A stretch of DNA of 64,000 nucleotides, from contig SMMW01000153.1 of NCBI GenBank assembly GCA_004794655.1, positions 1,302,001 through 1,366,000 of the forward strand. Reading direction: 5' to 3'. Below, in pieces: positions 38,318 to 62,489 of the stretch. The translations under genes were made by a program, and so were the position numbers. Position 1 is the first letter of the stretch; the number at the start of each line of letters is the position of its first letter. A model generated the notes under the pieces. The model was not told where the DNA came from and made no database searches. It saw only the letters and a program-made list of their open reading frames with translations. The DNA is from Marisa cornuarietis. Lineage: Eukaryota > Mollusca > Gastropoda > Architaenioglossa > Ampullariidae.

Positions 38318-41136
38318 TAAGAGACGTTGAAGAGAGCATTGTAGAGCTTCTTTGCCAAAAACTGGTGGAGTCTATGAACTCCAATCATTGATTACAAATG
38401 GCTTGCATGGAGGCATGCTTGGTCCTGCTTTTGTTGTTTGGGGGATGTAAACGGGCGTTGTACAAACTGTGTAATGAAGATAAGTAAAACTTAAAGAAAT
38501 CTCCTGGGAAGGAATACCTAAACAACGGAATTTTTTTCTGGACATTCTAGTTTAGATTTGGACATTGTTTTTAGGTTTGAATCGTCATTTAACTTGGCTG
38601 AAGGTTGCCTAAAAAAAATGTGACATCTGTAAAGCATGGTTTAATTTGTCAACTAACTAGTTTTTAAAATTTGCACCCAGTGATCATCTGCTGACTAAGG
38701 TATTTTGTTATAAAAAAATATTTTGGTAGTAAATTTTCTTTCTTCAAGTAGTTACCAGATGACTATATGGAGATATCACCCTCTAGCTACCCAAACCCAG
38801 CCCAATCCCATGTAGGGCCTGAATACAACTCAGCCCCCTCCTATCCCATACCTGATACACCAGTGAACAATCCACTCTAGATTTTTGTCTGGAGTGAGTC
38901 TAGAATCCATTCAGGGTTAGCGGGAGGGAGCTAGCTGTCATGTCATCTGTTAAGTACTAAAAGAATGAAATTTAACAACCAAAAACGGTTTTTTTTTATA
39001 TAACAAAATACCTTGATCAGCAGATTGGTGTGGTTAAGCAGGCCCTCGTGTCTACCGCAGGCTGTGCTGCTGAGACAATGCCAACTGCATTTAAGGATTC
39101 AGTATGGGGTGAATGTTGAATTCAAAAGCCATCCTATCGCCTAAATAATATCTTTTAGCGCTACATTCCTCATGATGGCTACGCTAGTAGCAACTGCTTG
39201 AGCCTTGTGTGCTCTGGTAGGGATAAGGGATGCCGCTGTCGGGGACACCGCTACATAAGCGGCTTTAATCACTGCCTTGATCCAAGCCACTATCGATTGT
39301 ACTATCTGCCTTACCTTCTCTTATAGGCAAGAACAGCTGTGACTGCCCATTCCTGCGAGGTGCTGATCTCTTGATCAAGTCCCTAACTGGGTCCTGGAGC
39401 CTAATCGGATCCCTGGGCCCTGACCTCCTAGAGGAAGAAGGGTAACTTCCTGTGGTCCCTGTGCCGGGAGTCTATTCTTAGCTACAAACCTGGGATAAGT
39501 TAAAAACGATACCAAACCATTGCATATGTCGCATGGCAGGCTGGCTAAAAATGGCAGGCAGTTAAGACATCTCGCATGTGAATTGGTCATAGTCACCACA
39601 AGTCGTACACAGGTTATCTATAGAGTTCTTTCTTTTATCTTTCCACAACAGAAATTCGGGGTAGCAATTCCAACATGACTGACGCTGTCGCTAGCCCGGC
39701 GAAAAACTGGAATGGAATGTTCACTGGCGTCAGGTGGGGGATAGGAGGGGACTGAGCTGAATTCAGGTCCTACTATGTTGCACGGGCTTGGACAGCTGGA
39801 TTTGGGTAGCTAGAGTCATGTCACGTCATCTGGTACAGTACAAAGAAGAAATGGTTTCATACTTTTTTCTTTCAGGTTTCCATTTAAAATATTTTAAAGT
39901 GTACTAAATGCACCTTATTTATTTCAGGTAATTTAGGAAAATGTTTAAATGTTTCAAGCATGATTTCACTTGATGGATTCTTTCATAAAATTAATAGGAC
40001 TAATAACATGGTTTAAGTATTGTTGGATTTGAAAAGTGAAATGCTGGAATATGTCATTTACGTAATGCATATTTTTTAATTGTTCTTATGGATCATGCTT
40101 GAAATGGCTAACAGTAATCTGAGGATGGGTCATCTGTACCTCTTTTTTGGGGTCTCTAAGAAGGCAATTGAGAAAAAAAATTGCAGTATTGTGTGCCAAA
40201 TATCAGCATCCTTGAAATGCCCTTGGACTTTGATTCTGTTATACAAAGAATCCAACAGCCTATAGGCAGCATTTTTCACAAGCTCTGGTATAAAAATGTG
40301 CAATGTTTGAAGTTTGTTCCTTTAACCTATGCTGTGGTCATTTCAGTAAACAACTAGTGAGGAACTGACTCATAAGCATGCAGAGATGACACTAAAGACA
40401 TTTGTTGGATCACAGATTAAAGCAATAACAAAAGTTTTGTGCCTTGATGCTTTTTTTGTGGATACAAAAGGTCACCAAGAAATGCACCCATTTCTTTCTG
40501 ACACTGAGAATTCACACTCTTTCAAACATGATGGAAGATTTTACAGTGTGCTAAAAATAAGTATTGCTGAATTGTTATGAAAATGCAAATCACCAGTTTG
40601 TAAATAACTTTATTAAGTATATCTGTTCAGCCAACCTTTTGCCAAATGAAATAAATTAATACAGAAATGGATAAAACATGCTAAGAAGTAAATAGCAAGT
40701 TGTTTTTATAGTTATGTCTACATTGACCTGTAATCTTATTACAAGGTTTACATGATAAGCATGCTGATGCTACAATAGTCATTATCAGGAACACAAGAAT
40801 ACTTTAAATGTTAATCGAACAACCTTTAAAGCTACCAACCCCCACCAGGATTATTCAATGCTGTCAAATGGAGCATTTACACACTTCCTAAATGCTAAGG
40901 TGGTGTCCACATCTAATAGCTGCTACCTAAAGACTAGCTGCAGGAAATGTAATCACTCACAACTGTTGTTTAGCATATTGGATTTGACCTAGGTTCTATA
41001 GCAATGATTGTCTTCATTTTGCAGTCACTTTAGGTGTAGTACTGAACTTGTGTTAAAATAACCGTGTTACAGTCTGTGTTAAGTGTTTTTGTTTGTATAT
41101 TTTTTAATCACTGAACAATATAACCTTCTATCTGAC
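38318..41136. other. Convergent intergenic region CCDC117 / VPS53 with facing poly(A) signals
   Basis: CCDC117 ends at 38317 (+) and VPS53 ends at 41137 (-). Outside the TIR element the DNA is AT-rich without supported genes. The first plus-strand AATAAA after CCDC117 is at about 40650-40655. The nearest minus-strand signal (TTTATT on +) after VPS53 is at about 40609-40614. If both are used, the transcripts overlap by some tens of bases. Confidence 0.45.
38754..39834. mobile_element. TIR element (about 1.08 kb) downstream of CCDC117
   Basis: The ends are long imperfect inverted repeats of about 125 bases. The left arm, 38756-38880, holds CCAGATGAC, CTCTAGCTACCCAAA and CCCCTCCTATCCC. The right arm, about 39700-39832, holds the complements GTCATCTGG, TTTGGGTAGCTAGAG and GGGATAGGAGGGG. 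Both ends abut TA, compatible with a TA target site (Tc1/mariner-like). A third, terminus-like segment at about 38935-38975 (GAGCTAGCTGTCATGTCATC) suggests a nested or composite insertion. The interior has no recognisable transposase. Confidence 0.75.
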
Positions 41137-53139
<12,003 letters not shown>

Positions 53140-54243
53140 TGCAGTATAATGTTAATTTGCTTTATTTAGAATGACAGATGGCTAAAGCCAATTACCAATT
53201 CAAAAGACATGCGGAAAGTAAACTAAATTTATATTCTATCATTTTTAACAAGAGGAAAAACTATATCCTTTTCCAATATAATGCTTTGGAAATGAAAACA
53301 TTACGTTTGTGTGGTCTTCTCTCAAGAAGTTAAAGAAGGTCGAGAAGAAGCACTTCCGGATACACATCAACACGTGTGTTATCTTTGAATGGTGTTTATG
53401 GTGAACGTTAATTCCTTCTTAATACTTCTTGACTTTGTTTTCTAATTTATAAAAAAAGCACCGAAAGTATACTTAGTTTACATTGTTTAGGAGCAAATTA
53501 TCTTGCGGAGATGTTCCAAATGTTTAATAAAGACAATATTTTGCAGTGTTTATGTTGTCATATATTTTGATATTGGTATTTATTAGTTGATATGTGCATT
53601 TTCCAAACTTTCTAAGTTTCCAAACCAAATTCTGATAAGTCACTCATTAGGGATTGTTCAGGGATGTAAGCTTAATTAGAAAAGCTTACTTTGCAATCAC
53701 ACCCTTGCTGTTCCTGTGGTACGAAGTGAGCTCCCAACAAGTAGAGTAACGGTCTTTTATAAAGCGCATTGTATTAGTGAAAGCAGCCACGCAGTGCATT
53801 CAAAGGATGATTGAAAGCATGTCTTTGATTTTGGTTCAGCGACAAAGCCCTTACAAGAATATGTTTATTGTTTGTCGTGGGTTCAATTTAAGTTAGCAAA
53901 AGCACATACTTATTAGGAAGGACAAGAATATCTTGGCACACAGTGATTGCATTTTCCGTCAGTAAAATATACGAGATTCTTAGATCTCTGTTTTTGGGGG
54001 ATTTTCAGTGAATGTTTTTTCAGCCAGTCACACAAAAATGTACACGTCAGTTCCCATTTGTTAATAATTCTTATCATTATGGTTCTGATGTCACATTACA
54101 TGTTACCTAACCTTTATTAAAAATTGTAGGTTTTATGGATTGATTTATTGCAATGTTTGAACTACAGCATCTTTACAGAAAGTTTTATAATATTTTCAAT
54201 TTGTCTTGTTTAAGGAGTATCATGCTTGACTGGTATCATCAAC
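53140..54243. other. Divergent promoter region VPS53 / DHX37
   Basis: 1.1 kb separates the start codons of VPS53 (-) and DHX37 (+). A polypyrimidine-AG at about 54203-54213 may be the acceptor of a DHX37 5' UTR intron. A short out-of-frame ATG at about 54221 precedes the DHX37 start. No other feature is supported. Confidence 0.45.
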
Positions 54244-57200
54244 ATGAGTCGCAAAAGACACAACTGGAAAGCTAGAGTTCAGACTGAAACAGAGATAGAT
54301 AGAAGCGAAGAAAAAAAAGTAAGTATTTTTTTAATGCACATGGATCAAAAGGTTTTCCTTATTATTCACTGCCAATACTTTTTATTAATTATCATTTGCA
54401 ATTAATCCTTGTTTGTACATACCTTTTTATTTTTTCCACTCTAGCCTCTATAGGTTGTACAATGTACATGCACTCACTCTCTCTCACACTCTCTCTCTCT
54501 ACACATTCTAATGGTGCATTGGTAAAGTGCCTGTCATCAGGACAGAGAATAATGAGTCATGGGTTAGATCTTGCCTCTAGCACAATAATTATTCTGTAGA
54601 TGTGGTGCCTGTTTTTAGGGCTGGAGTAATTCAGTATGTTGACAATGACAATTACCAACTTCATTTGTCCCAGTGGGCAATTTAAATATAGTAATGTGCT
54701 CTAGTCAGAAGTAAAAGTTAGAAATAAAAGTAAGAAATAAAGTTCGTTGCAACAGTGAAAAAATGAAAAATGTAAAATGAAGTGGGCAAGTGACAATCAT
54801 CATATCAGTGATATATATATATATATCAACTTACATCAAGGATAATCATGTTTGCACCTACAGCATCACACACAGACTATCGCTATAGTTAGAAATTCAG
54901 CGTCCAACACCCAACAATCAGCCACAATTTCAACTAACTAAACTGTAATTACTTGTGTTTGTTAGCACAAAACTTGAGAAAAGGTTAAGTTTTGTGAACT
55001 TGCATGGTCTGCAGTAAGTGTTCCTTAAGGAGCAAAAATTTACATCATTTTTGTTTCTTTGCAGATAAAACTAGATTTGCCTGAAGCTAATGAACAACAG
55101 TTTGATGACAGCAATGCCTTGGTTTTGCCTTCAAAGAAAAGGAAAACAAAAAAACTGCAAAAATGTGAGCCAGCTGTAAAACCACTAACTAAAAAGGAAA
55201 GGAAGAGACTTGAGAAAGTAGTTGCCACGAAGGAGAAAAAAGCAAAGGTAATGTTTATAACTTTGTATATATTTTTAACATGTGTGTCATTGACTTACTT
55301 TTAAAATTAATATGCTTCAGCAGTTCACTGTCTGAAGTATTTGTCAAACAAAGAAAATGCAAGCTTTGTAGAAATTGCTTATGTATAATAATAAGGAATT
55401 TTTATGATGCCCATAAAAACCTTAGTGTACACAGATACACATTCTCACACACACAAAATTTCACTGTACCTAAACACAATGCACTTATGTCTAACTGCCC
55501 AGAGCATATCTCTTATGTTAACAATTAACAGCAGTTGACCAAAAAAAAAAATCAAAACAAAACCATAGCATAATGTCAGCGTCAAGCCTGATAAACAGAT
55601 TATAACAGATAGGTTTGAAGTATCTGAATGTCAGATTCACTTCCAGACTACAAAGGCAAGATATGAGAAAGATCTTATGTATAAAAATGTATTGCACTTA
55701 ATTCCTTTTACTAGTATTCATCCATTATATCTATAAATAACTTTCACTGTGTTCCAGCGAGCAAGTCTACTGGAGTCACTGAAGTCTGTTCAAGCAACTG
55801 AAGAAGAGCTAAGATTGTTTACAAGCATATCTGAAGTACACTCACAAAGGTTTAAAAGGTATATTACACTGTTCTTCATTGTTCTCTTACCATTATTGTG
55901 AATCTTCTGAGCTTTAAGCATTCTTCTTTGCTTAAGAAATCTTTTTGCTTATTCTACTTTATTTTGGAATCCGTCAAATCATGGGAAGTCTTCCTAGCCT
56001 TGTAGTTAGTGTGTTTTGTAGCAGAAGGTCATCATTTCAAAGTTTGCTCTGGCCTGTGACCGAAAAACTCCCCTTGCTCACCCAGCAACATTGGGTGTGT
56101 CATTTATTAGGAAGGACAGAATGTAGAAAAGAGCTGGTCTGGTGTTGCTATGCTGTAAACATGAACATGGCCACTGGATGATGTACAAAAGCCACTGGCT
56201 TTTATGTTTCCTAAATCCTAGAGCTTTGTGCACAGATTACTTAAAAATGAATTTCTATTCTTCATTTTACTTTATTTGATTTAATTCCTCAAAATAGTGC
56301 CTCTTGAAATATGTATTGTCAGAGTACAACTTTATGTACAGCAAGCTTTTGGATGCTGCTGACCAAGAAGACAAAGGTGCAAACGTCATTCGTGGCAGCA
56401 AGAAAAAGATGGCTGTGAGCAATGAAAAAATACAGGAGGAAATAGAAGAGATTGACACATCGGACATGTCAACTGATGACGAGGAAGAGGAAAATGAAGA
56501 AAGGAAGCAAGTATCAGGTAGCAGAAGATTCTCATGGTATTTTGTAGGTAGCAACAGAATATTTATCCTATGCACTTTTTCTTCTTGATTCAGTCTATCA
56601 TAAAAATGAATAATTATAAAAAAAAATTCGAAAAAAACTAGTTTTTTTGGGGGGTGGGGAGGGAGGGAACAGTTGTGCAATGGTAAACTGGGAAAGGTGT
56701 GGCTGTATTTGAATGGTTAAAGGGAAGATCTCTGTGGGCTGTACCTCTCATTGTTCAGCATCAGTTAATACTCTGTACTCAGATAATCCTTTAATAAAAA
56801 CATAATTGTTCTAGTCTGGTATTATTTATATGATAATAATAATCTAATCAAAACAAATTTTGTGCTTACTTTTTGCAAAGACAAGCAAGAGGGGCAGACA
56901 TTGTCCAAAATGGACCAAGAATATTCAAGTGATATATGCTTGAGTAATTCATCTGGAGAAAAGGTTTGTACTTAAATTTTGTAAGCCTTTTTTGTGACAG
57001 TAATAACTGAGGAGAAAAATATTCTGCAAAAGCAAGTTTTTTTTTGATATAAATGCCTTGTGCATTTTCTTACCTTTTCATGAACTCTTTTTTTTTTAAA
57101 TCTGCAATAAAGCTAGCAAGCATTTTCTTCTTTTTTTCATTTTTTTATTGCTACCTTCAAGTTAGAATTTCAGAAAACTTGTAATTTAATTAACTTGAGA

Positions 57201-60200
57201 TTAATTCTGCCTTTATATTTCACAGACATAGGTTTTAGAGAGCAAAGATTTGTTGAGTATTTGAACAGTTCTTGTAAATATGATCTGTGATATGTACCAT
57301 GATATAGTACATATAATGGCATTTTAGGAATCTGTTGATTAGTAACAGACTGAACTATAATGAAGCAAACTTCCAGTTTCCCTCTTTCCTTACATTCATT
57401 TATCCGTTTAAGGATAACTATTCTTGTCTATTCGTGGTTAAAGGTTAAAATAAATCATTTACTGAAAAACTCCAGTGTACTGCTTCTATCCATAAAAATA
57501 AAAGTTTTAAGTTTAAATTTGTTTTAGGTTGAAGCATAACAGAGCAGCCATTAAGGATAGATTTACAGTATAGTTCTGGATTGAAAAATGCTAATTAATT
57601 TAAGGGAAAATAATTGGTGAGCAGTATTGCATGTGCTCCTTCTCTTCCTTTACATCCCAGCTAGACAACTCCGTGCCTCGTCTGACAACCATCTCCTTAC
57701 TATTCTTGTCACCAGAACAATGTGATATACCACAGGATTTTTAGTTTCTGTGCAGCGAAACAGTGAAACTCTCCCTTTCCATATCCGCCACCTACCCGCT
57801 ATGGAATCCTTTAAATGTGCACTGAAAACGTACTCTTCCTTAAACATTATTCCTAACACCAATTCCCACAATTGCTATTTCTTTTTCACACCGTTCCCCT
57901 ATTTCTGCTGATTGTTACTTCCCTGCTTGTCTTGCTTATGAAAAATCACTATACTCTTAGTCCTTGTTATTGGGTTCCTCTTTGTGTTTTGTATTTGCTT
58001 TTATTCATCATCAGTACTATTGTTTGTTTATTTCATAGTTTGTATGTTGCTTGTTTGTTTTCCTGTCCCTCGTATGTTCCCCATGTCTTGTTATTGTTTT
58101 AAGCCCTAAGGGCATATTTTTTAGGAGTGTGAGTATGCACTTTACAAATTTTTGCATTTATTATTTATTATTATGTCCTAATTTGATGTTTTTGCACAGG
58201 AAATAGATCATAAAGATAACAATTTTGACAAAGAGGAGACAAAAAATTTTACCAAGACTGCAACTGAAGCTAAACCTGCTGTACATATTCCTGTGAAAAG
58301 GCTGCCAGAAATTGAGGTTGGTTTTGAGCTGCTATCACATTGTGTTAAACTTATGGTAGATACATGCTATTTCTTTTCTCTGTTTTCTTTTGACAAAAAA
58401 AGCTTCATTTTATGATAAACCAATACTCTGTGTGTTTTCAAGTTTGTTGTTAGAGGTAGTCTGTGCAGATATTTATGCATCCAACAACTAAGACGACTTT
58501 TTATGTATCAACATGGGACAAAGGAAACTGCCAAGAATAAAGTATTGGACAGATGCATGCCTAAAGAAGCTCAGGCAACATTATAGTATTGTAAAAATGA
58601 TGCAACACCCATAGAAGAGCTTACTTCCTGTGAAAGAAGTGTTCTAAACGCAAAGCATCTGCTCAGTCATTCCTTGTTCTTTTCTACAGGAAGCCAGACC
58701 AAAACTACCAATTCTTGGTGAAGAGCAAGCAGTAATGGAGTGCATTAATGAAAACCCCACTGTAATTGTATGTGGTGAAACTGGGTCTGGCAAAACAACA
58801 CAAGTACCTCAGTTTCTTTATGAGGCAGGCTATGCACAGTAAGGATTTAATATCATTCTCTTGCTGAAAAAAAGTCTTCATAAATTTATAAGGATTTATT
58901 TATCTATGTCTTCCAATATTACCAAGGAGAACAGATAAATAACTACATTTAGGATAGAAGCTTCGTTACTGCAATACAGTATTATGTTTGTAGAATCCAA
59001 ACCTTTTAGCTACATGGGTGGAGTCCTTTTTTTCCTTATGGCATGTTGCCATGATTAAAGAAATGCACGACATTGTTGAAGATTTTTCCTGTTGTCTTTT
59101 GTATTAAAATGATTTTATGAAATAATTTGTTCCTCCTGTTTTCAGTGGTGGGGGCATAATTGGAGTAACAGAGCCACGCAGAGTAGCTGCTATAAGTATG
59201 TCTCAGCGTGTTGCTACAGAGATGAACCTCTCCACGAGGTATGTTGCATGCACATGTGTGTGTGTGTGTGTGTATAACATTATTTGAAGATCACAATGAA
59301 TTTTTTAAATTAGATGACAGATTACAAAGATACTTTTTTTGAAAAATGCAGGAAAAAAACAAGATTCGTTTGAAATTTTCAGAGAGGTGTCCTATCAGAT
59401 ACGGTATGAGGGTAATGTAACACCTGATACACGAATCAAGTTTATGACAGATGGTGTCCTGTTGAAAGAAGTACAGCAGGTAAGGCCAGGTGAATGATAA
59501 TGTTAGGTAATATGGTTCTGTGTCTTTGAGATTTCACCGGTTCAAATACAGATTTTTTTTTTACTGCATGTCAGTTGTTGCCACGGAAAATGTTGTTAAA
59601 ATACAATTTAATATTTCAGATAAGAAGTAGAACAAGTAGTAATCTGTAATTAGATGAAAAAGCGTACAGGGGCTATACTGACTACATTTTATTCAAAACT
59701 AAATATTTCTACTTGAAGAACATCATCAAGAAGAAAAACACACAAATAAAAACACCTTACATAATCTTGTCATGCATTGAGAGAATAACAAGATATGTTT
59801 CCCCGACACTTTTGTAACAGGACTTGAACTATTCCCATCTTGATATACTTCTAGACAATAGTAAGTATGTACCAGTAACTTTTGAATTATCTTACTTCAG
59901 GATTTCCTTTTGCTAAAGTATAGTGTCATCATTGTTGACGAAGCCCATGAAAGGAGTGTGTACACAGACATTCTTATTGGACTTCTGTCTCGCATTGTAC
60001 CACTTCGAGCCAAGGTTCATAGCTCATTCTTTGTCCATTTTGTTGTTTTTGCTCCTAATTTGTATTTTGCATAGTTTGGATTAATGGCTTTTTCAACTGT
60101 ATGTTGATTCTGGATGTTTCACATTTAAGTTGTTTTTCTTATCTTTGCAGATATAATCACATCACTAAATTTGAAATAATAGGTGTTATTTAACAGCCAT

Positions 60201-62419
60201 ACAAAATTAAAGCCAGTCTGTTAAAAAATGCATTTTGTTTCTCCTTTCTGTATTTTTCACCTGTTATCTTCCTCACTCAGTTCCTACATTTTTCAAAATA
60301 TATATAGGATTAAATCATGTTTGTTCATATTACAAACAGAAAGGGAAGCCATTGAAGCTGATCATCATGTCTGCCACTCTGAGAATTGAGGACTTCACAG
60401 AAAATACTCACCTGTTTCGTGTGAAACCTCCAGTAGTAAAGGTAATTGAAGTGACATTTGTTAAAGATCAAAACATACTATCTCATAATTACCACAGAAT
60501 ACAAAGGGGATACTACTGAAAGGCAATCTCTTGGGCTTAATTATTTTCAAATGAATTAGTTTAGTTCAGCGCAACATACTACTTCTCCAACAATGAGTGA
60601 ATAGCACTGTTATGTTCACACTTTAAATGCCTTTCTTACCTGCATTTTGGTAACTTTGTGACAGGTTGACAGCCGTCAGTTCCCAGTAACTGTTCACTTT
60701 AACAGACGTACACCATTTGATAACTACCTTGCAGAAGCATACAAAAAGGTAAGACTGCAGGGCAGGTGCCTGGCCACATGTGCACAGTACTTCAGTGATA
60801 GTGATAATGAGCCTTTAGAGGCAGTAAGCTGTAAGATATATGCTAACTTTTTTCATACAGTGTGCATGATTTAAAAACATATGCTTTTATGCAAACAAAT
60901 AGTTTCTTGAATCTGTTAACACAGGCATGCAAGATTCACCAGCAATTACCTGAGGGAGGAATTCTTATTTTTGTGACTGGTCAACAAGAAGTACAGACAC
61001 TTTGTAGCAAACTGAAGAAAGCTTTCCCCTACATCAAAGGACAAGGTGTGTGTGTGTGTGCAGGCACATACAAGAGTATGCATGTGATTTGAAGAAAGGA
61101 GTGTACAGACATGTGATAATTCATGATTCTGAAATTGTTTAGTTTGGGGAATGAAGCATGAAACAGCACGAAAAATTTAAAGAAACCAAAGCGTACAAAA
61201 AGCCGTAGCAGTGCTTCATTATGCATGTTCATGTTTTTGTTGCTTCCTAGTGGCGGCAGCAAAGCCAGAAAAGACAGAGTCTCGTAGAGAACGAAGGAAG
61301 AAAGAAGAAGAAGAGAAAAAGATTATGCCTAAAATTGATCTGAATAAGTGAGTTGTGAAGAAATTTGTTTTAATGGAGTTTTTTTCATTATTCCCTTGTT
61401 TGTATAAATTTTGTTGTCCTGCCTTATGAAGCAAAGCAATCCGTAAAAAAAAAAAATGTTTCAGCAAGGCAGCACCAATAGCAAAGTCTGCTCCACACTA
61501 ACTCCCCTGCACAATATTCTTCTAAAATTTATCCAGAGCTAGTTATTTATATTATAGAAATTAATGACATGTTAAGCGCATGCAGAAATTATGCCAGTAA
61601 GAGTTTATGAGTTGCACCTTTTTATTCTGTTCAAAACTGCTCACATTATCTACTCACACTTTCTGCTCATTATCATTCTGTTTTGTGTGCATCAGATTTC
61701 TCAATTTACCAGTCTTGTATCCATTCTTTATTTTGCATAATGGAATTTTCTTACAGATATTCCATTCAGCCCACTGATGAAGAAGCAGAGATGGAAATGG
61801 GAGATGATTCTGACCTTGACTTTGATCACAATGGCTTTGAGACTGAAGATGAAGATGAGAAGGATGTAAGTTAAGATTTAGAAACATTTCCTGCAGCACA
61901 ATTAAAATTAGACCATAACAATCATAGTTTTCTGGTAAATGGGAATAGATACCATAACTTTGACACTGCTGATGTAATTATGACATCATAGCATATGATA
62001 GAGATTTTTAAAAATTATTTTAGGTGGTTACTTCTTCTGCACATTTCAGAATACAGCATACCTTTGTTTAAAAATTTTATCCCCACAGGTGGTAGAGAGT
62101 GCAGAGAATGATGTCCAGAAAACTGTTCAGCCTCTTTGGGTTCTGCCACTCTATTCTTTGCTGTCATCAGAAAAACAGGCTAGGGTAAGTATCATAGACT
62201 TTATGAAACTCATATTTTCATGACCATATTCAGCCATTGTATGAGCTTTCCCCCTCATTTCCCTGAGGAAGATATCAAATAGTCTGTGTGCATATGTTTT
62301 CTTTTCTACAGGTGTTCAGACCTTCACCAGAGGGTTGCCGACTGTGTGTTGTGGCTACAAATGTGGCTGAAACGTCTTTGACTATTCCAAATATTCGTTA
62401 TGTTATTGACACAGGAAAG
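54244..62419 (+). CDS. DHX37: DEAH-box RNA helicase DHX37 (N-terminal 17 exons; continues past window)
   Basis: Exons 54244-54318, 55065-55247, 55758-55858, 56342-56517, 56881-56963, 58200-58316, 58690-58838, 59146-59238, 59383-59479, 59901-60014, 60340-60441, 60665-60748, 60925-61045, 61251-61347, 61757-61865, 62089-62184 and 62312-62419 give 635 residues with unbroken phase. DHX37 (yeast Dhr1) unwinds U3 snoRNA from pre-18S rRNA in the nucleolus. Seen: [12 protein letters not shown] and [13 protein letters not shown] in the N-terminus, acidic [19 protein letters not shown], motif I GETGSGKT (274-281), [13 protein letters not shown] (371-374), SAT (407-409), TGQQEV, acidic insert and [11 protein letters not shown] (616-625). 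The motif VI region, winged-helix and OB-fold lie right of the window, after an intron filled by a LINE. The exon 4 acceptor (56341) was chosen because it alone keeps phase. Confidence 0.96.
54505..54720 (+). repeat. SINE-like relic in DHX37 intron 1
   Basis: TGCATTGGTAAAGTGCCTGT and, 40 bases on, CATGGGTTAGATCTTGCCTC resemble the A- and B-box halves of a tRNA-derived head. An AT-rich tail follows. It is degraded and assigned on pattern only. Confidence 0.4.
55975..56170 (+). repeat. SINE-like relic in DHX37 intron 3
   Basis: CCTAGCCTTGTAGTTAGTG followed by AGGTCATCATTTCAAAGTTT gives spaced A- and B-box-like segments. A body with CTTGCTCACCCAGCA follows. It is probably a tRNA-derived SINE, diverged. 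Confidence 0.4.
57635..58180 (+). mobile_element. LINE 3' end (CR1/L2-type) in DHX37 intron 5
   Basis: From about 57655 the plus strand translates across frames to [13 protein letters not shown], then a V-S-V-Q-R-N-S-E segment, [20 protein letters not shown] and YSS. This is the C-terminal pattern (R-x-L-R-S-S...W/L-P...L-x-x-F-K-x-x-L-K-T-x-L) of widespread CR1/L2-type reverse transcriptase ORFs. The 3' part has AAGGGCATATTTTTTAGGAG, 'TTTACAAATTTTTGCATT' and an (ATT)n tail at about 58155-58175. Stops and frameshifts show it is inactive. Same orientation as DHX37. Confidence 0.75.
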
Positions 62420-62489
62420 GTAATGTAAAATTATCAATCTCTTTTTGTGATGTGATTGTTTTTCTTTTTAATGGTACCACATCATTCCT

